The notes below the pieces were generated by a model. It made no database searches and was not told the origin of the DNA. It was given only the letters and a program-made list of their open reading frames with translations. Source: Bacillota bacterium (GTDB taxonomy: Bacteria; Bacillota; Clostridia; Acetivibrionales; DTU013). From it: a stretch of DNA of 64,000 nucleotides. The position numbers and the translations under genes are program-made. Below, piece by piece: positions 34,062-42,129 of this stretch; the stretch's first letter is position 1, and each line of letters starts with the position of its first letter. The stretch lies in contig JAEYRB010000059.1 of the NCBI GenBank assembly GCA_023409735.1, forward strand, positions 62,001 through 126,000. Reading direction: 5' to 3'.

Positions 34062-36521
34062 ATGATCACATCTTTCGAAGGCTTCGAAGATTGTCTGTAT
34101 TTACATCTCGACGACGGCATGCTCAGACTGGAACCATACCTGCCTTCAGTAGTGCGTGTAACATATACGAAGAAAAAGGAATTCAATCAAAAGGTAAGCA
34201 GGATAGTACTGCCTGAAGGCAGGAAGCATGTTGAATGGAGTGTTGATGATACTGATAAGAATGTTGTCTTTACTACCGGCCAATTGCAGATAACCGCTGA
34301 CAAAAACTCCGGCATGCTTTCATATCGGGACAGGCATGCAATGCTACTGATGAAGGAACCACCAAATGGAGGAAGGACGCTTGAAGAGATCGATGTTTGC
34401 AGGACTGTTTTTGATCCTTCTGCAGAAGTAAAGGTAACTGACGGAATAGATGGTATTAAGGCTACTGTATCGGGAAAGCATAAAGAGATTACTCGTAAAG
34501 CATATCATGCCAAGCTTGAATTTGACCTGGATAAGGATGAAGCACTATACGGTCTTGGATCCCATGAAGAAGGTATGATGAACCTTAGAGGACAGCATCA
34601 GTACTTATATCAGGAAAATATGAAAGCAGTTGTACCTATGATGGTATCAACAAACGGATATGGCATCCTCTTGGATTGCCAGTCTCTGATGACTTTTCAT
34701 GATGATGCTTTTGGGACTTATTTGTGGTGTGATGTTGTTGATGAATTAGATTATTACTTTATTTATGGGCCAAGCTTTGACAAAATCATACTTGGCTACA
34801 GAGACATTACAGGAATGGCAGCAATGCTGCCAAGATGGGCATTTGGATATATGCAGTCAAAAGAGAGATACAAGACACAAAAGGAATTGATCGAAATAGC
34901 AAAAGAATACAGAAAGCGTGCAATTCCAATAGATACGCTCATTCTTGACTGGCAAACATGGCCGGGTAATCTTTGGGGCCAGAAGACACTGGACCCTGAA
35001 CGCTTTCCAGATCCGGAAGAAATGATGAACGAGCTTCATTCCATGAATATTAAGCTAATGATATCAATATGGCCTAATATGAGTGAGGGCGGGGATAATT
35101 TCAAAGAATTCACTGAACAAGGGCTGATGCTTGCAGATAGGACTCACTATGATCCATTTACTAATGAAGGACGCGAGCTTTATTGGAAGCAGGTTCAGGA
35201 AGGCCTTTTCAAACATGGAATAGATGCGTGGTGGTGTGACTGTACAGAACCTTTTGAGGCGGATTGGCGGGGAACAGTAAAGCCTGAACCCGAGGAGCGT
35301 ATGCGCATCAATACTGAGGAAGCTAAAAAGTATATAGACCCTGCTGAGATAAACTCGTACTCACTTATGCATTCTAAAGGAATTTATGATGGACAGAGAA
35401 AAACCGGCAGCCAGAAGCGCGTAACAAATCTGACGCGTTCGTCATATGCCGGACAGCATCGGTATTCAACAATTACATGGTCAGGAGACACATCGGCAAA
35501 TTGGACGACATTGAAAAATCAGATTCCGGCGGGACTGAATTTTTGTGCTGCAGGAGAGCCATATTGGACGACTGATATAGGTGCCTTTTTTACTGCAGGT
35601 TCGCGTAAAGGAAAGTTTTTCAAAAGCAATCCATCTTTCCCGATTCCATGGTTCATCAGCGGCGATTATGATGATGGCTGTGATGATATGGGTTATCGTG
35701 AATTATATGTAAGGTGGTTCCAGTATGGGGCATTCCTGCCCATATTCCGTTCACACGGTACCGGGACGCCAAGAGAAATATGGCGGTTTGGAGAGCCTGG
35801 AAGCATGTTCTATGATGCTCTTGTTAAATTTGACACGCTTAGATACAGATTAATTCCATATATCTATTCTATTGCAGGTATGGTAACTCATTTCGGGTAT
35901 ACAATGATGAGAGCGCTGGCATTTGACTTTAGGGATGACAAAAAAGTTTATGATATAAAGGACCAGTATATGTTTGGCCCAAATCTAATGGTATGCCCGG
36001 TTACTGAACCAATGTATTATGGTTATAACTCTCAGAAACTGAAGCGTACTCAGAAAACACGCAATGTTTATTTGCCTGAAGGCTGTGATTGGTACGACTT
36101 TTGGACAAATAAGTATTACAAGGGAGGACAGACAGTATGTGCAGCTGCTCCTATTGATATAATTCCTATATATGTAAGGGCAGGCTCGATATTACCTATA
36201 GGCCCTTCATTGCAATCTACTGCAGAAATCTGTAAGCAGCCAGTGCAATTATGTATTTATCAGGGAGGTGACTGTGAGTTCATGCTTTATGATGATGCGG
36301 GAGACGGGTATTCTTATGAGACGGGTGATTATTCCTTTACTAAGCTTTTATGGAATGATAGTACGCATGAACTGTCTATTGTTAATTCCGACGGTAACAG
36401 TATATACTCGAAATCCTTCTGCCTGATTGTGATGATTGATGGAGGCAATGCATTATCCAATGAAATGAGATCAGATGCTATGCTGCAATATAATGGAAAC
36501 GACATAACTAAGAAGCTCTGA
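34062..36521 (+). CDS. GH31 family glycosidase (alpha-xylosidase-like)
   Basis: An 819-residue family 31 retaining enzyme. Order: N-terminal beta-sandwich (1-250), catalytic barrel (about 255-610), then C-terminal beta domains. Nucleophile Asp393 is in AWWCDCTEP, and acid/base Asp476 is in TWSGDTSANW. PRWAFGYMQSKERYKTQKEL starts the barrel, and the D-x-x-x-W-P context (LDWQTWPGNLWG) resembles alpha-xylosidases. No signal peptide. ATG after TGGAGGTATAAC. With GH95 upstream this fits dismantling of xyloglucan side chains; alpha-glucosidase activity cannot be ruled out. Confidence 0.9.
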   Translation: MITSFEGFEDCLYLHLDDGMLRLEPYLPSVVRVTYTKKKEFNQKVSRIVLPEGRKHVEWSVDDTDKNVVFTTGQLQITADKNSGMLSYRDRHAMLLMKEPPNGGRTLEEIDVCRTVFDPSAEVKVTDGIDGIKATVSGKHKEITRKAYHAKLEFDLDKDEALYGLGSHEEGMMNLRGQHQYLYQENMKAVVPMMVSTNGYGILLDCQSLMTFHDDAFGTYLWCDVVDELDYYFIYGPSFDKIILGYRDITGMAAMLPRWAFGYMQSKERYKTQKELIEIAKEYRKRAIPIDTLILDWQTWPGNLWGQKTLDPERFPDPEEMMNELHSMNIKLMISIWPNMSEGGDNFKEFTEQGLMLADRTHYDPFTNEGRELYWKQVQEGLFKHGIDAWWCDCTEPFEADWRGTVKPEPEERMRINTEEAKKYIDPAEINSYSLMHSKGIYDGQRKTGSQKRVTNLTRSSYAGQHRYSTITWSGDTSANWTTLKNQIPAGLNFCAAGEPYWTTDIGAFFTAGSRKGKFFKSNPSFPIPWFISGDYDDGCDDMGYRELYVRWFQYGAFLPIFRSHGTGTPREIWRFGEPGSMFYDALVKFDTLRYRLIPYIYSIAGMVTHFGYTMMRALAFDFRDDKKVYDIKDQYMFGPNLMVCPVTEPMYYGYNSQKLKRTQKTRNVYLPEGCDWYDFWTNKYYKGGQTVCAAAPIDIIPIYVRAGSILPIGPSLQSTAEICKQPVQLCIYQGGDCEFMLYDDAGDGYSYETGDYSFTKLLWNDSTHELSIVNSDGNSIYSKSFCLIVMIDGGNALSNEMRSDAMLQYNGNDITKKL

Positions 36522-36661
36522 TCGTAAAATTACATTATCGTAAATGAACCAGGAAGTTTATTGCTCATACAATGTATACGCAATGATGCAAAATATGAGA
36601 GCATTAAAGCAATGTCATAGATAATTTTCAAAATAGTAATATTTTTAAAGGAGGGTCATAT

Positions 36662-37816
36662 ATGCATAAAAATGTAACAGAAAATCAGGCATTAGGACAG
36701 CATGCTTTGTTTTTTGATCCCATAAACAAAGTTGCTAAATTTGTAGAGAATGAAAAAGGGGAAAAGAAAATCTACTATGTAGATGAAATGCCTGCAGTCA
36801 GAGTTCTTGAGAATGGAGATGTAGAATTCAATTATTACGCTCCGGGAGCAAAATCAGTGCGAGTTGAGGGAATAGGAGGCTCTATGCCTCAGAAGTATGA
36901 CCTGCACTCTACAGAAGATGGTTATTGGCAGGTGGTGGCGCATGATATTGCACCTGGATTTCACTATAATCGTTACTTTGTTGACGGAGTTCAGACAACA
37001 AATATAAAAGCTCCGTTTGGTTATGGCTGCTTTGAAACTATTAATTATTTTGAAGTACCGCATGCTGAGGATACCGATTTTTATATGCTTAAGGATGTCC
37101 CTCACGGAACGATCAGAATGGAGCTTTTCAAGAGCTCATTAACCGGCTGCACACGCAACTGTTATGTCTACACTCCGCCAAGGTATGAGGAAGATCTCTC
37201 AAAGAGATACCCGGTGCTTTATCTTCAGCATGGAGGCGGTGAGAATGAAACAGGATGGATATGGCAGGGTAAGATCAACTATATAATTGATAATCTTCTT
37301 GCTAAAGGAAAATGCGAAGAAATGATTATTGTTATGAATAACGGATATGTCTTTAAGCCAGATGAAGAGCAAGACGGCAGCGGACTAAGCTGCTTTGACG
37401 AGATGCTCGTAAAAGACTGCATACCGTTTATTGATTCAAGATACCGTACACTGTCTGACAGAACCGGCAGAGCAGTTGCAGGCCTTTCAATGGGAGGCAT
37501 GCAGTCGAATGTAACTATTATGAAAAACCTTGATGTTTTTGCAAGCGTGGGAATTTTAAGCGGAGGTTTTGTTGTTGAAGGTAATGGCTTTGATTTGACA
37601 GGCCTATTTGAAAACCCTGAAAAATGTAATGAAGCCTTTAAATTGCTTTTTGTTTCAATCGGTCAGCAGGAACCCGGATATGTCAAGTTGGAAGAAAGGC
37701 TGAATGAACTTCGTCAAAAAGGAGTAAATAACGTTTTTTATTCCTGCCATGGATATCATGAGTGGGATGTGTGGCGCTATTCGGCAAGAGAACTTTTAGA
37801 ATTGCTGTTTAAATAG
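36662..37816 (+). CDS. CE1-type esterase with N-terminal E-set domain, paralogue 1
   Basis: A 384-residue cytosolic esterase. Residues 1-150 form a CBM48/E-set-like beta-sandwich (EFNYYAPGAKSVRVEGIGG, then GFHYNRYFVDG). Residues 155-384 are an alpha/beta hydrolase of the esterase D/feruloyl esterase type: YLQHGGGENETGWIWQGK, nucleophile Ser276 in GLSMGG, catalytic His366 in GYHEWDVWR. Such enzymes remove feruloyl or acetyl groups from hemicellulose oligomers. Two paralogues of nearly the same length lie at 50408 and 51595. ATG after AAAGGAGGGTC; 140 bp after GH31. Confidence 0.88.
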   Translation: MHKNVTENQALGQHALFFDPINKVAKFVENEKGEKKIYYVDEMPAVRVLENGDVEFNYYAPGAKSVRVEGIGGSMPQKYDLHSTEDGYWQVVAHDIAPGFHYNRYFVDGVQTTNIKAPFGYGCFETINYFEVPHAEDTDFYMLKDVPHGTIRMELFKSSLTGCTRNCYVYTPPRYEEDLSKRYPVLYLQHGGGENETGWIWQGKINYIIDNLLAKGKCEEMIIVMNNGYVFKPDEEQDGSGLSCFDEMLVKDCIPFIDSRYRTLSDRTGRAVAGLSMGGMQSNVTIMKNLDVFASVGILSGGFVVEGNGFDLTGLFENPEKCNEAFKLLFVSIGQQEPGYVKLEERLNELRQKGVNNVFYSCHGYHEWDVWRYSARELLELLFK

Positions 37817-37871
37817 TAAAATTTTTAAAGTAGTAAATCAATTTGAGAAACTACATAGGGAGGATATTACA

Positions 37872-38279
37872 ATGAAACAAATTTTGGACTTGATTAATGA
37901 AGTGCATGCAGGTTATTTTGCTACAGTTGAAGGTAACCAACCACGTGTTCGTGCATTTGGTTTCGGATACTATGATGATGGGAAATTCTGGTTTTGCACA
38001 AGCAGTGCTAAAAAGGTATATGATCAGCTGAAAGCTACACCTTATGCTGAGATCATGTTTACAAAGCCCGATTTTTCCAAATATGTCCGCCTCAGCGGTC
38101 ATGTAGTGTTTGATGAAGGTACGGAGGCAAAAAAAAAGGTTATGGAGGCTATGCCCGGTGTAGCTGCGCTATATAAGAGTCCGGATAATCCCATATTTAA
38201 AGTTTTCTATTTGGAAAAGGGACAGGCTGTACTGGAAACATTCCCTAATAAAGAGCAGCCCTATATTGTTAACTTCTAG
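37872..38279 (+). CDS. Pyridoxamine 5'-phosphate oxidase-like FMN-binding protein
   Basis: A 135-residue split-barrel flavoprotein-like protein. ILDLINEVHAGYFATVEGNQ followed by PRVRAFGF, then GKFWFCTSSAKKVYDQLK and ASP-type YVRLSGHVVF, are typical of the small PNPOx-like group. These bind FMN or F420-like cofactors; the enzyme activity is not known. ATG after GGGAGGATATT. 55 bp downstream of the esterase on the same strand and followed by a terminator, so it closes the left operon of the island. No obvious link to glycans. Confidence 0.82.
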   Translation: MKQILDLINEVHAGYFATVEGNQPRVRAFGFGYYDDGKFWFCTSSAKKVYDQLKATPYAEIMFTKPDFSKYVRLSGHVVFDEGTEAKKKVMEAMPGVAALYKSPDNPIFKVFYLEKGQAVLETFPNKEQPYIVNF

Positions 38280-38354
38280 TATAGATCAGTTGAGTTAATA
38301 AACAGGTGACTATTGGTGTTGTTTACATAAAAATTAGAGAAGAGAATGAATATG

Positions 38355-38403
38355 AAAATTGCCCTCAATACTTCGTTCTACGATGTACTGAGGGCAATTT
38401 TTC
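38355..38403. terminator. Bidirectional intrinsic terminator
   Basis: AAAATTGCCCTCA pairs with TGAGGGCAATTTTT, giving A and T runs on both sides, between convergent genes. Confidence 0.92.
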
Positions 38404-38413
38404 AGCATAATGC

Positions 38414-39832
38414 TTATTCAAGAGTAAATGAACCAAAATGACCGCTTCCGAAACCGTTGAAGGCGAAGTACAGAGCTTGTATACCATCAGGTATTTTTAC
38501 ATCAGCACAATACTCATGCCAAACATCTGTAAAATCGACAGAGATCTTTCCAAGAACAGGACCGTTCCAGGAGGTCTTGATCTCAAAGTCACCTTTTATA
38601 TATCCTCGAACCTTTATTTTTACCTTTGTTACGTTTTCACATTTAAAGTATTTGAAACCGGCTACAGCTGAATTATTCATATTTGATATATAGGCTGTTT
38701 CTTCGTCACCGTCTTTTCCATCCTGAGTTACCTTAGGATACTGGCTATTAAGCCATGCGCCGTAACCAAAGTGTTCCATATCGCTGTCGCAAAACAGATT
38801 ACATGCGATATAGGTCGGGTACTCTCCTTTCCCGACAAGCGGGCCGCCATTACAGCCGCAGGAAGTCATTTCTACCTGTGGTATACTTCCATCCTCAAGG
38901 AATTTAATTTCTTCTATGCAGCCCTGCCTGCTGAAACTTGTTCCATTGGTATGCCTATGATAGAATATATACCATTTACCGCTAGCTTCAACAATACTGC
39001 CATGGTTATTTCCGCCGAAATACATACGTTTATCTGCCGGCTTATATGTATCAATATGCAGGTCGCAATTGCTGACAATAACACCGCCATAGGTAAAGCC
39101 TTCGCTCAGGCTTTTACTGGTGGCATAGCACAATTCATTCATTGCTGTTGAAGAGTAGACAAAGTAATAAGTATCTCCTCTTTTTCTTATTGAGGGGGCT
39201 TCAAAAAATTCATGACCTTCAAAACCGCTGCCTTCGCTAAAGAACTTTCCGGGTGCCACGATTCTGGGAGCTTCAAGTATTGTAAGCATATCAGGGCCAA
39301 GTACAGTGACCATAGCGCCCTGCCTGTCCTTGTCAAAAAATCCGCAAAAGCCTGTATACAAATAAGTTTTTGCTCCCTCTGTCAGTACACCGGGGTCAAA
39401 CTGAGGCAGGTCTCCTTCTCTATTTCCAAGCAATGTTCCGTCTGCATAGTGAACATATCCGTGGAATTTGTATTTACCTGCGGGACTGTCGCATACTGCA
39501 ACTGAAACTACATCGACCTTATCCAGAACATAAAATAGATAATAACGTCCGTCAGGTCCTACTGTAACATCAGGAGCATATAGGCACATGGAGCCGTCAG
39601 AATTATATGGATCCTGCGTCTTCTCATATATTACGCCCTCATACTGCCAATTTGCCAAATCATTGACAGGTGCGGACCAACAAACATAATCGTTTTGGCA
39701 ATAAACAAAACCGTTAAAACGATCGTGTGATCCATATACATAAACTCTGTCCCCAAATACATACGGTTCACCGTCAGGAATATACTCCCAGGAAGGAAGG
39801 TAAGGATTAAACCCCTGCTTTTTCATAGACAT
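38414..39832 (-). CDS. GH43 family glycosidase with C-terminal carbohydrate-binding-like domain
   Basis: A 472-residue inverting glycosidase of the five-bladed propeller clan. The catalytic region (about 5-320) shows NPYLPSWEYIPDGEPYVF followed by VYVYGSHD at the start (general base Asp expected here), MCLYAPDVTV (pKa-modulating Asp), and FFEAPSIRKRGDTYYFVYS (general acid Glu). The C-terminal 130 residues (from about 345) form a beta-sandwich resembling CBM6. No signal peptide. Family 43 acts on arabinofuranosides and xylosides. ATG after AAGGAGAG. Faces the rightward SDR-MoaF gene across a 670-bp region with two operator copies. Confidence 0.88.
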   Translation of the reverse strand: MSMKKQGFNPYLPSWEYIPDGEPYVFGDRVYVYGSHDRFNGFVYCQNDYVCWSAPVNDLANWQYEGVIYEKTQDPYNSDGSMCLYAPDVTVGPDGRYYLFYVLDKVDVVSVAVCDSPAGKYKFHGYVHYADGTLLGNREGDLPQFDPGVLTEGAKTYLYTGFCGFFDKDRQGAMVTVLGPDMLTILEAPRIVAPGKFFSEGSGFEGHEFFEAPSIRKRGDTYYFVYSSTAMNELCYATSKSLSEGFTYGGVIVSNCDLHIDTYKPADKRMYFGGNNHGSIVEASGKWYIFYHRHTNGTSFSRQGCIEEIKFLEDGSIPQVEMTSCGCNGGPLVGKGEYPTYIACNLFCDSDMEHFGYGAWLNSQYPKVTQDGKDGDEETAYISNMNNSAVAGFKYFKCENVTKVKIKVRGYIKGDFEIKTSWNGPVLGKISVDFTDVWHEYCADVKIPDGIQALYFAFNGFGSGHFGSFTLE

Positions 39833-39886
39833 TTCACTCTCCTTATTAAATGCTGATTCGGTTATACTTGATATTTTTACGGTAAC

Positions 39887-39907
39887 ATTAGAATTCTAAT
39901 TTGTCAA
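39887..39907 (-). promoter_or_regulatory. GH43 -35 element with MarR-type operator
   Basis: On the minus strand TTGACA (39907-39902) is followed directly by the perfect palindrome ATTAGAATTCTAAT (39887-39900). The -10 position (TACCGT) is poor, so the promoter may need help or use another -10, but the dyad clearly overlaps the RNA polymerase site. Confidence 0.7.
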
Positions 39908-40100
39908 CTAATTGTAGCTATAAACTCTTATCTGAGGCATGTATAATATCGAAGCCGTGTACAATATTCTGAGACCATGTACAAACTATAGAATTATTCG
40001 CTGAACTATTCGTTGAATCTTTCGCGAGTATAAACTGAAAAACACCTTCTGCTGATAATTTCACCAAGCATTTTTTGTAAAGTATTTTTGTAAAATGATA

Positions 40101-40129
40101 TTGACGATATTAGAATACTAACTTATAAT
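40101..40129 (+). promoter_or_regulatory. Promoter with operator in its spacer (SDR-MoaF gene)
   Basis: TTGACG (40101-40106), 17-bp spacer, TATAAT (40124-40129). The spacer contains ATTAGAATACTAAC (40109-40122), a near-perfect copy of the island dyad. Transcription would begin near 40136, leaving a 370-nt leader before 40505 in which no riboswitch is recognised. The rest of 39833-40504 shows no gene. Confidence 0.8.
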
Positions 40130-40504
40130 AAGTGTGAAAGCTAATTAATATTATAAGTTAGTCGTAACGTGTGAAACATAATTGGCTATACTCGTATGCA
40201 TTATGTATGTTTAAGTATACTAGAATGCAATACCGGAAGATTATCGATAAATTAACTTCAACTCATAGTTATGTGAATTATGCTGATATTTTGCGCTTCA
40301 GTTATAGAAGAAAAACGTTTGAGATGATCTCAAATACAAGCATTGATTAACTGATGTTAAGTATTATTCAAATTGTCATGATTAGGTTTCGTATCAATAA
40401 AAAGGTTAGTCTGTACATTGAGAAGGATAGTAAGACCGGCGTATTTTTATGTAGATCAGGTGTAATTAACTTTACGCTATCTAGAATAGATAGGAGGATA
40501 TACT

Positions 40505-42028
40505 ATGAGAATCGGTGTAATAGGCGCTAATGGCAAAGCGGGAAGCCGTATTGCAAAAGAAGCACTAATGCGAGGTCATCTTGTTACAGCTGTGGTTCGT
40601 AACAAGCAAAAGATCGCAGGAAAGGGTTTCACAAAAGTAATTGAAAAGGATCTATTTTCACTCAATGAAGATGACTTAAGGGATCTCGATGTAGTTGTAG
40701 GTGCTGCAGGCCTGTCCTTTGAAGATCAAAATGACGATCCCTATCAAAGAGCAGTCAGTCATCTGATAGAAATTCTTAAAAATCTTCCACAAACAAGACT
40801 CATTATGGTTGGAGGAGCAGCAAGTCTTTATACTGATAGCGAAAAAAGGCATCAGTACCTGGAAAAGATACCTGAACAATACAACAGTGTTCCGGCTGAT
40901 ATGGCAAAGGCACTGGGAATACTTCAGGAAAGCAATATAAAATGGTCTTTCTTTTCACCTGCTGTTACATTTGATCCCAATGGGGAGCGCACAGGGAAAT
41001 ACAGGATCGGCAGTGATTTTATAATCAACAACAATTCCGGTGAAAGCTACATTAGTTATGATGATTATGCAGTGGCAATGGTTGATGAGATAGAGAACAA
41101 TTTTTTTCAATGCAGGCGTTTTACTGCTGTTTCGGACAGCAAGCCTAAAAAGCCGACCAAGCCGCAGGTTGATGACGGCTATTACGGAATTATGAAGAGC
41201 AGGCCGGTGTTTGAAGGTCTTTCACGTTATCGTGAGCCATTTAATTATGAGCTTTCAGGCAAACAATTTAAGCTGGTAATGGATAAGGGAGAAGACTTAT
41301 TTGTAAAATTTATCAATGGTAACACACTGGAATGGTCGAAATTTGCTGATAGTCAAGTATTCCGCGAGTATTATGAATGTGCTAAGGTCGACGAATTGAC
41401 ATATTTCGCGAACTTTGAATTATCCGATTTTTCACCAAGAACAAATATTACGCTTGTGCTTGATATGGAACAGCGGCTTGTGACTTACGTGCGTACATTC
41501 ACAGGCATAAGTACAAAATATCCATATCTTGTTGAAAGTGAAATTAACTTTGGGGCAATTGACATTCCCGGTTTCAAACTTCCTGTGAAAAGACATGGAT
41601 ACACTACTGATCTTGTTGGAAAGAGAGCTCAATGGAATTATGGCCCTAATATGTCCATCGTGCATGTTTATTATAATCCCAAATATATTCGTGTGACATT
41701 CCCGGAAGACAGGCTGCCGTTTATTCAGATCGACCCGGATGAAGCAGAGAGATTTCCTTATGACGAACCAACGGATTATATCAAGATCAAGGAAGGTATA
41801 TATCTTGTGAATGTAATTGAACAGCACAGGGCGCAAAGGGGAGATACAGGAAACAGCCTGTTATTCCTGATGGATCTTGTGAGAGTTCATGATGTTGGAA
41901 GATCATTTGGATATTCTTCTCCTGATAACGGTCCTATCAATCCGGAGAACTATCTTTTTGCGGCATATGGAGATTTTGTCTACTCTGACGGTGCGATTGA
42001 GGCCAAAAAAAATGTTTATCTTGAATAG
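40505..42028 (+). CDS. NAD(P)-binding (NmrA/SDR-like) - MoaF fusion protein
   Basis: A 507-residue two-part protein. Residues 1-210 are an atypical SDR/NmrA-like Rossmann domain (IGVIGANGKAGSRIAKEA, then VVVGAAGLSFEDQ and LIMVGGAASLY). Residues about 235-507 match MoaF, a two-lobe calycin-like family (FNYELSGKQFKLVMDKGED, then GRSFGYSSPDNG). The C-terminal part is homologous to the whole protein at 48384 and to the relic at 47766-48287. MoaF was named from a monoamine-regulated operon; its function is not established. ATG after TAGGAGGATAT. It sits upstream of the GH95-like and GH51 genes; a sugar redox or binding role is inference. Confidence 0.8.
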   Translation: MRIGVIGANGKAGSRIAKEALMRGHLVTAVVRNKQKIAGKGFTKVIEKDLFSLNEDDLRDLDVVVGAAGLSFEDQNDDPYQRAVSHLIEILKNLPQTRLIMVGGAASLYTDSEKRHQYLEKIPEQYNSVPADMAKALGILQESNIKWSFFSPAVTFDPNGERTGKYRIGSDFIINNNSGESYISYDDYAVAMVDEIENNFFQCRRFTAVSDSKPKKPTKPQVDDGYYGIMKSRPVFEGLSRYREPFNYELSGKQFKLVMDKGEDLFVKFINGNTLEWSKFADSQVFREYYECAKVDELTYFANFELSDFSPRTNITLVLDMEQRLVTYVRTFTGISTKYPYLVESEINFGAIDIPGFKLPVKRHGYTTDLVGKRAQWNYGPNMSIVHVYYNPKYIRVTFPEDRLPFIQIDPDEAERFPYDEPTDYIKIKEGIYLVNVIEQHRAQRGDTGNSLLFLMDLVRVHDVGRSFGYSSPDNGPINPENYLFAAYGDFVYSDGAIEAKKNVYLE

Positions 42029-42056
42029 TATTATTAATTATATTTTAGTAGCCCAG

Positions 42057-42085
42057 CTTTCTCACCGATATATGTTGTGAGAAGG
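42057..42085 (+). promoter_or_regulatory. Intercistronic hairpin
   Basis: CTTTCTCAC pairs with GTGAGAAGG (one G-U) just before the ribosome site of the GH95-like gene. No T-run; may affect mRNA processing or stability. Confidence 0.4.
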
Positions 42086-42129
42086 TTAAGCTTCTAATCA
42101 AATTTTAATATATGGAGGATGATAAAATA